From: Robiginitomaculum sp.
GTDB taxonomy: Bacteria > Pseudomonadota > Alphaproteobacteria > Caulobacterales > Maricaulaceae
Direction of reading: 5' to 3'
Length of the DNA stretch: 64,000 nucleotides
NCBI GenBank assembly: GCA_026982415.1
Contig: JALSHE010000055.1
Span: forward strand, 1-64,000
The notes under the pieces are model-generated. The model ran no database searches and was not told the DNA's origin. It was given only the letters and a program-made list of their open reading frames with translations. Shown here in pieces: positions 26,567 through 34,842 of the stretch (positions are counted from its first letter, which is position 1; each line of letters opens with the position of its first letter). The translations under genes and the position numbers were made by a program.

Positions 26567-26844
26567 TAAGTGACGGTTACCGCAAATCCGTGGATCCGGT
26601 GTAAACCTTATGAACCTGAAGTTCAGGTGGGCGCCGCATAACTAGACCACGGTCTAGACAGTGGTAGCTCCCTAAGGTTAATTTAAGGTCCCTAGGTTAC
26701 GTGTCTCTCACAAAACCCGCAGCAACCGTCTGTGCTAATGTGAGGGCTTAGATGGGAGAATGCAAGGAGGAAAGTAACAGAGTTTGCTTCATAAAACCGC
26801 AAAAGGGGCAATAAATCAGCGTTCATCTCATGCAAACTTGACAG
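26567..26844. other. 278-bp intergenic region between convergent genes, with two palindromes
   Basis: No coding frame is convincing. Two near-perfect palindromes stand out: ACCTGAAGTTCAGGT (26612-26626) and CTAGACCACGGTCTAG (26643-26658), about 17 bases apart. A further arm pair CTCACA/TGTGAG and a repeated CCCTA-GGTTA pattern suggest a foldable RNA or decayed mobile DNA. Neither end looks like a classical terminator. No tRNA, tmRNA, RNase P or SRP RNA signature was found. Confidence 0.5.
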
Positions 26845-28281
26845 CTACCAAGACCAATCTTGGCGTATCTTAAACTTTAGCGTAGTTTCGCCCTCTGCGG
26901 GGACTTTTACCGTCCATACATAAGAATACGCGTCGGGGGCTGTGCTTTTGTGGCTTTCTGACAGGATTTTATAGTCTGTGTTCCAGCCCCAAAGTTGTTG
27001 GCGGATGACGACCTCAATAGGTTCGTCTTTGGCATTGGTGATTTCATATTCCATTTCGTGGTCAGAGACATATCTGCTTATTTTATCCGCTTTGACATGG
27101 GTCGGTTTAATGTTGACATCAAAGGCTTCGCCGATTTTCAAGGCCAGTTCAGAACCGCCCGGAATATGGGTGATCATTTCTTCGCCGATAAATTGTGACC
27201 GGCCACGTTTATCATTGGCATAAACCCGGATAATGCCTTTGGGTAGAGCTTCGCCCAAACCCGCCGCGCGGGAATTGGAAAACACAATGCGGACATCGGC
27301 GGCTTGCGGGTCTTTCAGGGTTTGGAACCCACGTGACTGATATTCAAACACTTTCTTGGCGTCTACTTTATCAGCGTTCAAAAAGCCAACCTGTTTGGTC
27401 TGGTTAGACGCAATCGTCGTGTGACCGGGTAGGGGGTAGAGATAATTATCGCCGATGCGCTCATAGGGATTGCTCTCGGTGCCGCCCTTGCGGACATTAT
27501 TATTGCGGTTCCGGTTATTATATTGGTTGCGATTGTTGTAATAATTGTAGTTGTTAAACTGTTGTAGGTGCAGGTTACGGGTAAATTGATTGCCCACATG
27601 CCCAGCAACGAGGGAGACTTTGGTGTCCTTGAATGTGGTCTCGGTCTGGTTGGTCAGTGTGGCCCAGCCTTGGATGTTCATTTTCTCTTTGTCCTCATCG
27701 AACAGCATCACATAATCCGCGCGCCAGCCCAGCCCGTCCGAGAGATAGTTCAGCGTGGCTTTGCGTTTGCCGCCGCGTTCCGAATGGACGATAGTCGAGA
27801 GGGTCGGATTAGCCCGCAGGTTTTCTGGTACGCCGTCAAATATCACCCGGGTCGGCAGATTGTCATCGCGCAAAACCTCGATACGTTTGCCGATTTGCAC
27901 GACCACACCATTATTGACGGCAAGGACTTTGGCTTTCTCGCGGGTCTCTACGCCTGTTCCGGGATTGGTGCGAATAATGGTAACGGTCGTACCGACAGCC
28001 TTTTGCATCAACTTTTGTGGGGTCAGGAGATCATAATCAAAGTTCTGCTCAACGATCTCGATGCCGTCTGCGGTGAATGTCGCAGAGGGTGCGTTGATTT
28101 TGGACGATACACCCGGTAATATCACCGTGCCCAGCCCGCGCTCGAAGGTAATATCGCGAACGTCCTCAATCAGCGCCCGATTATCTCCGTATATGGTCAT
28201 GGATAACTCAGAATCCTGTGCCAAAGCGGATTGTCCGCCCAAACTTGCCAAAACCGTGAAGATAAGAAGATATTTACGCAT
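26845..28281 (-). CDS. DUF4139 exported protein with Asn/Tyr/Arg-rich insert
   Basis: 478 residues. It starts MRKYLLIFTVLASLGGQSALAQ, a clear signal peptide with ALA cleavage, so the protein is exported. The start at 28281 is set by GGAGG 6 bases upstream. The body is mostly beta-sandwich (DUF4139, with an N-terminal DUF4140-like region): LNYLSDGLGWRADYVMLFDE is the typical central block, and VEVVIRQQLWGWNTDYKIL the C-terminal one. Around residues 235-265 an insert of almost only Asn, Tyr, Arg and Gln (NNYNYYNNRNQYNNRNRNNN) interrupts the domain. Mechanism unknown; family members sit in envelopes or on surfaces. Confidence 0.85.
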   Translation of the reverse strand: MRKYLLIFTVLASLGGQSALAQDSELSMTIYGDNRALIEDVRDITFERGLGTVILPGVSSKINAPSATFTADGIEIVEQNFDYDLLTPQKLMQKAVGTTVTIIRTNPGTGVETREKAKVLAVNNGVVVQIGKRIEVLRDDNLPTRVIFDGVPENLRANPTLSTIVHSERGGKRKATLNYLSDGLGWRADYVMLFDEDKEKMNIQGWATLTNQTETTFKDTKVSLVAGHVGNQFTRNLHLQQFNNYNYYNNRNQYNNRNRNNNVRKGGTESNPYERIGDNYLYPLPGHTTIASNQTKQVGFLNADKVDAKKVFEYQSRGFQTLKDPQAADVRIVFSNSRAAGLGEALPKGIIRVYANDKRGRSQFIGEEMITHIPGGSELALKIGEAFDVNIKPTHVKADKISRYVSDHEMEYEITNAKDEPIEVVIRQQLWGWNTDYKILSESHKSTAPDAYSYVWTVKVPAEGETTLKFKIRQDWSW

Positions 28282-28467
28282 AGGGAGCCTCCAAATTGCC
28301 AATCTCGTACACTTTATGGGCGTATTGTAGCAGAAGTATGGCCACTTAGCTATGGGCGATTTTATCTGCTATAACGTGCAATCAGCCGCGTAAATCCACT
28401 TGCACCTTTATTTGCTTTCCCCTATACACCGCCCACTTAAATCAAAGCAAAGCGCGAAGAGATGTTT

Positions 28468-28497
28468 GTCGTCTGCCATGTACGGTTATGAGACGAC
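28468..28497 (+). promoter_or_regulatory. Leader hairpin upstream of rplY
   Basis: GTCGTCT (28468-28474) pairs exactly with AGACGAC (28491-28497) across a 16-base loop, about 50 bases before the rplY start. Ribosomal-protein mRNAs often carry such autoregulatory leaders. A candidate -10 (TATAAC near 28371) lies further upstream. Confidence 0.35.
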
Positions 28498-28545
28498 GAT
28501 TTTCGTGAGGTGCCAAGATGGTGAAAAAGCAAAAGGAATGACATC

Positions 28546-29205
28546 ATGTCAAAGACAACAGTTTTAGAAGTAGAAGTTCGCGAACGCACAGGCAGAGGCG
28601 GCGCTCGTGCTGCACGCCGTGCCAAATTGGTGCCGGGCGTTATTTACGGTGGCGGCGAAGATGCAGTTGCCATTAGCCTGAAAGAAAATCAGGTTTTTAG
28701 TGCGCTGAACAAAGGTAATTTGATCGGTTCTATGTTGAAAATCTCCCATAAAGGTGAAGAGCAACGCGTCATTACCAAAGATGTTCAATTTCATCCTGTC
28801 AAAGATATGCCTATGCATATTGATTTCTTCCGCGTGACAGCAAAAACTATTATCGAGATGGAAGTCAGCATTAATATCGTCGGCGACGAAGAATGCCCTG
28901 GCTTGACCAAGGGCGGTAATTTGAATGTTGTGCGCCATACAATCGAAGTGAAATGTCCGGCAGATGGTATCCCGGATAGTCTTGACGTTGATATTTCCGA
29001 AATGGAAATCGGCGACAGCTTGCACGAGTCCGAAATCACATTCCCGAAAGGCGTGAAGCCAGCCATTACCGACCGCGACCCAACAGTTGTCACGATTGCT
29101 ATGGCGCGTGTCGAGAAAGTGGTTGAGGAAGATGAAGTCGAGGGTGTTGAAGGCGAAGCAGTCGAAGGCGAAGCAGCCGAAGGCGAGACAGAAGGCGAGG
29201 GTTAA
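28546..29205 (+). CDS. rplY: 50S ribosomal protein L25 / general stress protein Ctc
   Basis: 219 residues, the long Ctc form: an N-terminal 5S-rRNA-binding domain (VLEVEVRERTGRGGARAARR, VPGVIYGGG) followed by a beta domain from about residue 95 (FFRVTAKTIIEMEVSINIVGDEE). The last 25 residues are an acidic Glu/Gly/Ala tail (EGEAVEGEAAEGETEGEG). Precedes pth by 79 bases, the usual alphaproteobacterial order rplY-pth-ychF. Confidence 0.97.
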   Translation: MSKTTVLEVEVRERTGRGGARAARRAKLVPGVIYGGGEDAVAISLKENQVFSALNKGNLIGSMLKISHKGEEQRVITKDVQFHPVKDMPMHIDFFRVTAKTIIEMEVSINIVGDEECPGLTKGGNLNVVRHTIEVKCPADGIPDSLDVDISEMEIGDSLHESEITFPKGVKPAITDRDPTVVTIAMARVEKVVEEDEVEGVEGEAVEGEAAEGETEGEG

Positions 29206-29284
29206 ACACCTCTTGTCATTTGGGTCCTTACTCTCTTTCTTTTTCCGTAACGGGAAAAACAGAACTGAAAAAAGGGAGGCACCT

Positions 29285-29890
29285 ATGCTTCTCATTGTAG
29301 GGCTGGGTAATCCCGGCGCAAAATACGCGAACAACCGCCATAATATTGGATTTATGGCGGTTGATGCGATTGCCGATGCCCACGGGTTTTCTGCACCTAA
29401 ATCTAAATTTAGCGGACAAGTGCGCGAAGGGTTTATTGAGACCGAAAACGGGCGCGTCAAAGCGCTTGTGCTTAAACCCATGACCTTCATGAATGAAAGT
29501 GGTCGCTCGGTCGGGGCGGCGGCGCAATTCTATAAAATCCCCAAAGATAAAATCGTGGTGTTCCACGACGAGCTTGATTTGGACGCGGGTAAGTTCCGCA
29601 TGAAACTCGGTGGTGGTATCGCGGGACATAACGGTTTACGTTCTATCAAAGCCCAGGTGGGGGGCGAATTTCGCCGCGCCCGTATGGGCATTGGCCATCC
29701 GGGGCGAAAGGAACAAGTGCATAGCCATGTGCTTTCAGATTTTGCCAAGTCAGACCGCGATTGGGTGGACACATTGCTAGATGCCTGTGCGCGGGCATCG
29801 GATTTACTAGCGGAAGGCGAAAACGAAAAATTTCAAACCAAGGTCAACCATTTGGCGCCTGCGCCAACATCTAAACCAAGAAGAAATTAA
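29285..29890 (+). CDS. pth: Peptidyl-tRNA hydrolase
   Basis: 201 residues, full length for the family. Releases peptides from stalled peptidyl-tRNA. Landmarks: LLIVGLGNPGAKYANNRHNIGFM (catalytic His in RHN), PMTFMNESGRSV, FHDELDLDAGKFRMKLGGG with the catalytic Asp, and GHNGLRSI. The ATG at 29285 follows GGGAGG by a few bases; longer upstream frames merely run through the end of rplY in another frame. Confidence 0.96.
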   Translation: MLLIVGLGNPGAKYANNRHNIGFMAVDAIADAHGFSAPKSKFSGQVREGFIETENGRVKALVLKPMTFMNESGRSVGAAAQFYKIPKDKIVVFHDELDLDAGKFRMKLGGGIAGHNGLRSIKAQVGGEFRRARMGIGHPGRKEQVHSHVLSDFAKSDRDWVDTLLDACARASDLLAEGENEKFQTKVNHLAPAPTSKPRRN

Positions 29891-29912
29891 AAAAGAAAAA
29901 TTAGGAAATACA

Positions 29913-31010
29913 ATGGGATTTAAATGCGCGATTGTTGGTCTGCCCAATGTGGGGAAATCAACCTTGTTTAATGCCTTAACGCAAACCGCATCTGCGGCAG
30001 CGGAAAACTACCCATTTTGCACCATCGAGCCTAATGTCGGCGAGGTTCCCGTGCCCGAAGATCGGCTGCCGATAATTGCGGCCATAGGGGAGTCCAAAGA
30101 ACAAATCCCGGCGCGGATGAATTTTGTGGATATTGCCGGCCTCGTGCGCGGCGCGTCCAAGGGCGAGGGGCTGGGCAATCAGTTCTTATCCAATATCCGT
30201 GAAACTGACGCCATAGCCTATGTGCTACGTTGTTTTGATGATGATGATGTCACCCATGTTGAGGGTAAAATTGATCCACTAGCTGATCTGGATGTTGTGC
30301 AAACAGAATTGATGTTGGCCGATATGGAGAGCTTAGAGAAGCGCGCACCAGCCTTGCAGAAAAAAGCCAAGAACGGCGACAAAGAGGCAATCCTAACTCT
30401 CAAAATGATCGACTTGGCCATGGCCGAGTTGAACGAAGGTCGTCCGGCGCGCTGTGCGGAGATTGATAAAGACGACCGCCAAGCTTGGCGCATGATGCAA
30501 CTCTTGACCTCTAAACCGGTCCTCTATGTAGCCAATGTGGACGAAGACAGCGCCGCGACCGGCAATGATTATTCCGCGACCGTTTTCGCCCATGCCGAAG
30601 CCGAAGGCGCACAGGCCGTCGTAATCTCCGCGCAAATCGAAAGTGAAATAGCCCTGCTAGACGACGAAGAACGGGTGGATTATTTAGAAGCCCTCGACCT
30701 CAAAGAACCCGGCCTGAACCGTCTCATTCAAACCGGATATAAACTCCTCGGCCTAGAAACCTATTTCACCGTCGGCCCCAAAGAAGCCCGCGCTTGGACA
30801 TTCCACGAAGGCTGGAGCGCACCCAGATGCGCCGGTGTCATCCACACAGATTTCGAACGCGGCTTCATCCGCGCTGAAACTACCGCCTACGAAGATTTCG
30901 TAGAACACGGCGGCGAACAAGGTGCCAAAGAAGCCGGAAAAACCCGCCAAGAAGGCAAAACATACATAGTCCAAGACGGCGACATCATGCACTTTAAGTT
31001 TAATGTATAG
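29913..31010 (+). CDS. ychF: YchF/OLA1-family ATPase
   Basis: 365 residues of the Obg-like P-loop ATPases. P-loop GLPNVGKSTLFNALT near residue 8, DIAGLVRGASKGEGLGNQFL as switch II, and the C-terminal TGS-like end FYTVGPKEARAWTF and MHFKFNV. The family binds ATP rather than GTP and associates with ribosomes, sensing oxidative stress. Its GANTC status was not checked. Ends the rplY-pth-ychF group. Confidence 0.96.
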   Translation: MGFKCAIVGLPNVGKSTLFNALTQTASAAAENYPFCTIEPNVGEVPVPEDRLPIIAAIGESKEQIPARMNFVDIAGLVRGASKGEGLGNQFLSNIRETDAIAYVLRCFDDDDVTHVEGKIDPLADLDVVQTELMLADMESLEKRAPALQKKAKNGDKEAILTLKMIDLAMAELNEGRPARCAEIDKDDRQAWRMMQLLTSKPVLYVANVDEDSAATGNDYSATVFAHAEAEGAQAVVISAQIESEIALLDDEERVDYLEALDLKEPGLNRLIQTGYKLLGLETYFTVGPKEARAWTFHEGWSAPRCAGVIHTDFERGFIRAETTAYEDFVEHGGEQGAKEAGKTRQEGKTYIVQDGDIMHFKFNV

Positions 31011-31024
31011 GGAGTGAGCAAAGC

Positions 31025-31306
31025 GTGGCTAACCTCATCGACTGCAAAGACCTTCGGTTAACAGATTTACCTGAGGTTGATGATGACAAAGCCGTTTGGG
31101 CATTTGCCTCGTCCTTTAACGGTTATATGCATTACGGCTCATTTGAAGCTACTGCAAGCGCAGCGAAAAAATCAAAAAGAGAAGCGCTTACAGAAATTAG
31201 AAACGAGTTGTTCATGTATATGCGAGCAACCAACCACCAAGGTTCAGGCCCAGAACTTCCGCTATATGCGGAGTTAAGGCCACTATTGGTAGCTCTTTTA
31301 AAGTAG
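31025..31306 (+). CDS. Small uncharacterised protein, 93 aa
   Basis: 93 residues from a GTG start 14 bases after ychF, with GGGAG nearby as a possible ribosome site. The sequence is plausible as a soluble helix-strand protein (DKAVWAFASSFNGYMHYGSF, KREALTEIRNELFMYMRA). No signal peptide, no membrane segment, no recognised domain. It is probably co-transcribed with ychF. The alternative, that it is a chance frame, is less likely because the composition looks coding. Confidence 0.55.
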   Translation: MANLIDCKDLRLTDLPEVDDDKAVWAFASSFNGYMHYGSFEATASAAKKSKREALTEIRNELFMYMRATNHQGSGPELPLYAELRPLLVALLK

Positions 31307-31404
31307 CATAAATGGAGCCAATCTAAAGCCTCAAAACCACTCACCTCTGTGTATACAAGGGTCTATCTATGACCTACTGAGCGCAAGTTAAGTCCCTGCG
31401 ATGG

Positions 31405-31448
31405 ATACCTGCCGCACCCCAAAGGCACTTCCAAGAGGGCGCAGGTAT
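31405..31448. repeat. Inverted repeat downstream of the small ORF
   Basis: ATACCTGC (31405-31412) and GCAGGTAT (31441-31448) form an 8-bp stem with a 28-base loop in the 168-base gap between convergent genes. It could end transcription from either side, but there is no U-tract. Nothing else was recognised in this gap. Confidence 0.35.
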
Positions 31449-31474
31449 GAGCGGGTTTCGGTGGGGTGTTGCGT

Positions 31475-32482
31475 TTACCCAACTCCATAAAACTTAGCCG
31501 CGACATCGGGGTGTGCTCGTAGTCTTGTTTTCAATATATTCTCCCCGACGACGTTGAATACTGGGTCATTGGGGTCTGTGTTTTGGGAATTGCGCGCTTG
31601 GCCTGCGAGTTCTGGGGGCAGGGGAATGGGCGCGAATTTGGCTTCTAGTTTCGGGTTGAAGAAATAGGCAATCGAATGGCGCTCAGTGCCGCGCGGTGGG
31701 CTGATAACGCGGTGGGGTGTAGCGCGCAGATAACCGCCCGTCGCTACTTGCAGCATTTCACCTAAATTCATCACCAAGGCGTCCTCCCCCGCAACAGAAA
31801 TTGGTGCGGCATCAATGATTTTACCGTCAATATCCACCTGCAAGCCGCCGACTTTGTCTTGCATGATAAAGGATAAAAACCCCGTATCGTGATGCCAGCC
31901 GACGCCTTGGGAAGACCCGCCCGTTTCGGGGACACGGTAGCGGATGAGCTTTAGACGTGCATCGCCTTTGGGATGAAAACTGCTGTCAAAATAATCTGCG
32001 CCCAATCCCAAACCCACGGCCAAAGCGCGGATAATCAGCATGCCGATTTCGTACATACCGTCCATCCAGTCCTCAGTCGCAGGACGCAAGCTTGGTACGG
32101 CTTTAGGCCATTGGTTCGGGCCGCGTAAATTGCGCCAAGCCGGGTCGCCGTCCTTTAATATGGGAGCGGGTCTCTCGTCCCCGAAATCCAATTGATCGCG
32201 CCAGTCTTGTTCCCCGCCCGTCAATTCATTGCCCAAAACCGTATAGCCCCGAAAATGCCGTGAATTTATCAAGTTAAGTTTTTTGCGTTCCTCTAATGGT
32301 AAATTGAAAAATGCTTGCATAGCCTCTGCAATCTTCAAATGCCGCACCGACATGCCGTGCCCGACAATATAACAAAAACCCTGATTATGGCAAATATCCC
32401 GCAGCCGTACGGCAGCATGACGAGCAGCTTTGCCCGTAGGGTTTTGCTGTAAACCAGAAATGTCAAGTACGGGTAGGGACAT
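31475..32482 (-). CDS. 2-oxoglutarate/Fe(II) oxygenase of the isopenicillin-N-synthase family
   Basis: 335 residues with the non-heme iron triad visible: WHHDTGFLSF (HxD) near residue 210 and HRVISPPRGTERHSIAYFF (His plus the RxS 2-oxoglutarate anchor) near residue 270. The N-terminal DIOX_N region (VLDISGL, GFCYIVGHGM) is present. The start ATG at 32482 follows the stop of the upstream protease gene by four bases, so they are probably co-transcribed. Substrate unknown. Confidence 0.9.
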   Translation of the reverse strand: MSLPVLDISGLQQNPTGKAARHAAVRLRDICHNQGFCYIVGHGMSVRHLKIAEAMQAFFNLPLEERKKLNLINSRHFRGYTVLGNELTGGEQDWRDQLDFGDERPAPILKDGDPAWRNLRGPNQWPKAVPSLRPATEDWMDGMYEIGMLIIRALAVGLGLGADYFDSSFHPKGDARLKLIRYRVPETGGSSQGVGWHHDTGFLSFIMQDKVGGLQVDIDGKIIDAAPISVAGEDALVMNLGEMLQVATGGYLRATPHRVISPPRGTERHSIAYFFNPKLEAKFAPIPLPPELAGQARNSQNTDPNDPVFNVVGENILKTRLRAHPDVAAKFYGVG

Positions 32483-32486
32483 GCTG

Positions 32487-33329
32487 TTACTTGTTGTCAG
32501 AAATTTGCATGCTTGCGAGCAATTTAGAAAACTGATCCATAAATTCTGCATCAATCCCGCGCATATAGCCTCGGTAATGTAGGGGCGTATGTATTGTTGG
32601 GTAGCCGTAGACCATAGAATTCCCGATATGTAAGCCAATGAGTAACGGCTCATGGCCTTGCAATACGGATATAGGTGCGCCGGATTGGCCAGCTATGGCC
32701 CGGCATGTATGGGCGAGAAAACCTATGAAATTATCGTGTTTTAGCCCAGCATCTCGGCGCGGTTCTATTGTACAGTGTTGACCGTTTACGGGGATGCCCC
32801 GTGCGGTTGCGAACAAGACTGCCGGCTTTTTCTCAGCGAGAGTGGCGATTGCTTTTTGCGACAGTTTATCGCTAACAGAATACCGCACTAAATGTTTGTT
32901 TTTAACTCGCGGTAAAATAAGAACCGCCCAATCTGAAGGCGCGCCGGGTTTAAAATTTGGGGCGAGTTTCATGCCTTTGATGGGCAATGGTTTGCCGCCG
33001 GGGTAACTGACAAAACAATTTTTCAGAAATTTGCCGTCCGCGCCGACCAAGCCGTGTCCAGTGGTGATGGCTATATCAAAGCTTGGTTGTGTTCCGTCGA
33101 TATTTAGATTGTTTAACACTGTTGCAAAAGAAGTTTTGTAGGCCTGCTCGGTTAATTTACAGCGCAAATACAAAGCATTGATAGCGTTGCTACCCGCCGC
33201 AGTTTTTGGTTTGAAACTACTCGCCTGCGTAGTCGTGCGCAAAGTGGTTGTGCTGGCGGCGAGCGCATTCGTTGGCGCACACACAAACATGAGAGCAGCA
33301 AGTTTTGCAAAGAAAATAATTTGTTTCAT
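32487..33329 (-). CDS. Exported trypsin-like serine protease domain protein
   Basis: 280 residues. MKQIIFFAKLAALMFVCAPTNALA is a signal peptide. The mature part has a chymotrypsin-like layout: the His motif ITTGHGLV near residue 95, the Asp in SDWAVLIL near 140, and the Ser motif AIAGQSGAPISVLQG near 225. Cysteines near 70, 110, 185 and 215 may form disulfides. It stands at the head of the oxygenase unit. Active-site residues are recognised by pattern only. Confidence 0.75.
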   Translation of the reverse strand: MKQIIFFAKLAALMFVCAPTNALAASTTTLRTTTQASSFKPKTAAGSNAINALYLRCKLTEQAYKTSFATVLNNLNIDGTQPSFDIAITTGHGLVGADGKFLKNCFVSYPGGKPLPIKGMKLAPNFKPGAPSDWAVLILPRVKNKHLVRYSVSDKLSQKAIATLAEKKPAVLFATARGIPVNGQHCTIEPRRDAGLKHDNFIGFLAHTCRAIAGQSGAPISVLQGHEPLLIGLHIGNSMVYGYPTIHTPLHYRGYMRGIDAEFMDQFSKLLASMQISDNK

Positions 33330-33373
33330 ATAAGACAAATACACTAAATTATGGGCATGTGCAAATTTCATTG

Positions 33374-34186
33374 TTACTTTGGGATTATTACTGTTGCACC
33401 CATAGCTATTTTCCCGCCTACACGCGGCACAGCATTCCAGCCAAACAGTACACCCGGATTGTTGGGGGCTGTGGATGGGTTTAGGTGTTTGAGGGCGGTG
33501 AGGGCGGTTTTCGGGTTTTTCGCGCCAGTTTTTTGATCGATGCTGGTCATGATACAGCGAGCGCACGGTTTTACGAGGTCTAGGATTACGCCACCGATTT
33601 GTAAGGATTTCCACGTGTTTTCTGCCCACGGGGTATCGCAATCTATGCCGATATTGGGGCGGAACCTGTCCATGCCCAGAGCCGCGCCGCCAGTATTGGT
33701 AATATAATTGTTCAGCGCGGTAAGGGACGCCGTATTGGTGATCAAAACCGGGTAGCCATCGGCGAAGCTGACCGGGCTGGGCGCAGTTGTCCATTTGGGG
33801 CTGGCAAGGCGCTCGGCGGTTTTGTCCATGAAGACAAGGGAGACGGCACGCCCGAGCCAGTCCGAAAGGGCGGCGTTAATTTCGCCTTGGATATTGGTCG
33901 CATCAACTGTGCTTTTCCAAACCGTGACTAGCTGGCGAGAGGGGGACGGGGTAGGGATTTTGAGCCAATTCTGCCCCGGCCAAGATAGGGCAATGCCTTC
34001 GTCTATTTGCCTTGTGCAGAGCTGTGCCAGTTTCGGAAATTCCCTCTGGGTGATAAACCCACCGTCCCTATCCACCAGCATAAATCGGCGGTCACCAGCT
34101 AGGCCGCGCGGTTTGACCTGCGCAGTTTCAAGCGCAATACCGCGCGCACTTTTGACGGGGTAGATATGCAGCGAATGTACGCGCAC
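33374..34186 (-). CDS. MOSC-domain molybdenum-sulfurase-like protein
   Basis: 270 residues of the YcbX/mARC type: an N-terminal MOSC_N beta barrel (RVHSLHIYPVKSARG), then the MOSC domain with MDRFRPNIGID and the conserved cysteine block LVKPCARCIMTSIDQKTG. Such proteins bind the molybdenum cofactor and reduce N-hydroxylated bases. The chosen start is a GTG at 34186 that overlaps the stop of the upstream GST gene (TAGTG), giving translational coupling and the natural N-terminus. Confidence 0.88.
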   Translation of the reverse strand: MRVHSLHIYPVKSARGIALETAQVKPRGLAGDRRFMLVDRDGGFITQREFPKLAQLCTRQIDEGIALSWPGQNWLKIPTPSPSRQLVTVWKSTVDATNIQGEINAALSDWLGRAVSLVFMDKTAERLASPKWTTAPSPVSFADGYPVLITNTASLTALNNYITNTGGAALGMDRFRPNIGIDCDTPWAENTWKSLQIGGVILDLVKPCARCIMTSIDQKTGAKNPKTALTALKHLNPSTAPNNPGVLFGWNAVPRVGGKIAMGATVIIPK

Positions 34187-34842
34187 TAACCCCGCCCACC
34201 ATAAACCATATCCGTATCCGGGAGTTTCCAGACCTCGACCATGGCGTCGGTTTCCCAATCGAGATAATCGGCATCGGCCATAAGTTCACTAATATAGGTG
34301 TCGGTTTTGTTGGAGCGGGGGATGTCGTAGCTAACAAAACGTGTGGCATAGGGGGTGGCAAAGGCGTCTGCGATTGACCAGCCATCGAACAAGAAATGCC
34401 CATCATGTTCGCCGAGTAAGCTTGCGAAAATACCGTCCATTTTGGCCGCAGCCTCTACACATGACTTGGGCATTTCGGTGCGGGTACGGCGGCGGAGGTT
34501 CATGGGCGCATGTTCGCGAAATTCCCCAAAATCTGTCTGCATTTGCTTGCACAAAGCCCGGGCGCGCTGTTTGTCCTTGGGGTCTTTCGGCCAGAGATTG
34601 GGCACGGCTTGCGCCAGCCAGTCGCTGATTGCCAGACTGTCGGGCAGCATATCATCCCCGATTTGCAAGACGGGGACGGTGCCAGCGTCCGACAACGCCA
34701 AAAGCTTGTCCTTAAACCCCGGCACATCAAGCTGGATCAGGTTTTCCGTGAACGGCAATTGGCTTTTGCGCAATACAAGCCAAGGCCGCATCGACCATGA
34801 GGAATAATTTTTATTGCCGATATGGAGTGTGAGTTTATTCAT
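34186..34842 (-). CDS. Glutathione S-transferase family protein
   Basis: 218 residues with an N-terminal thioredoxin-like domain (KLTLHIGNKNYSSWSMRPWLVLR, a GST N-domain opening) and a helical C-terminal domain. GTVPVLQIGDDMLPDSLAISDWLA is the typical glutathione-binding cis-Pro block. Detoxification is the general role, with substrate unknown. Its start overlaps the upstream hydrolase stop by four bases and its end overlaps the MOSC gene, making a tightly packed three-gene unit. Confidence 0.9.
   Translation of the reverse strand: MNKLTLHIGNKNYSSWSMRPWLVLRKSQLPFTENLIQLDVPGFKDKLLALSDAGTVPVLQIGDDMLPDSLAISDWLAQAVPNLWPKDPKDKQRARALCKQMQTDFGEFREHAPMNLRRRTRTEMPKSCVEAAAKMDGIFASLLGEHDGHFLFDGWSIADAFATPYATRFVSYDIPRSNKTDTYISELMADADYLDWETDAMVEVWKLPDTDMVYGGRG

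Noticed and set aside
26567-26844. tmRNA, RNase P, SRP or 6S RNA in the convergent gap
   Set aside because: None of the conserved cores of these RNAs could be found; only generic hairpin arms are present.
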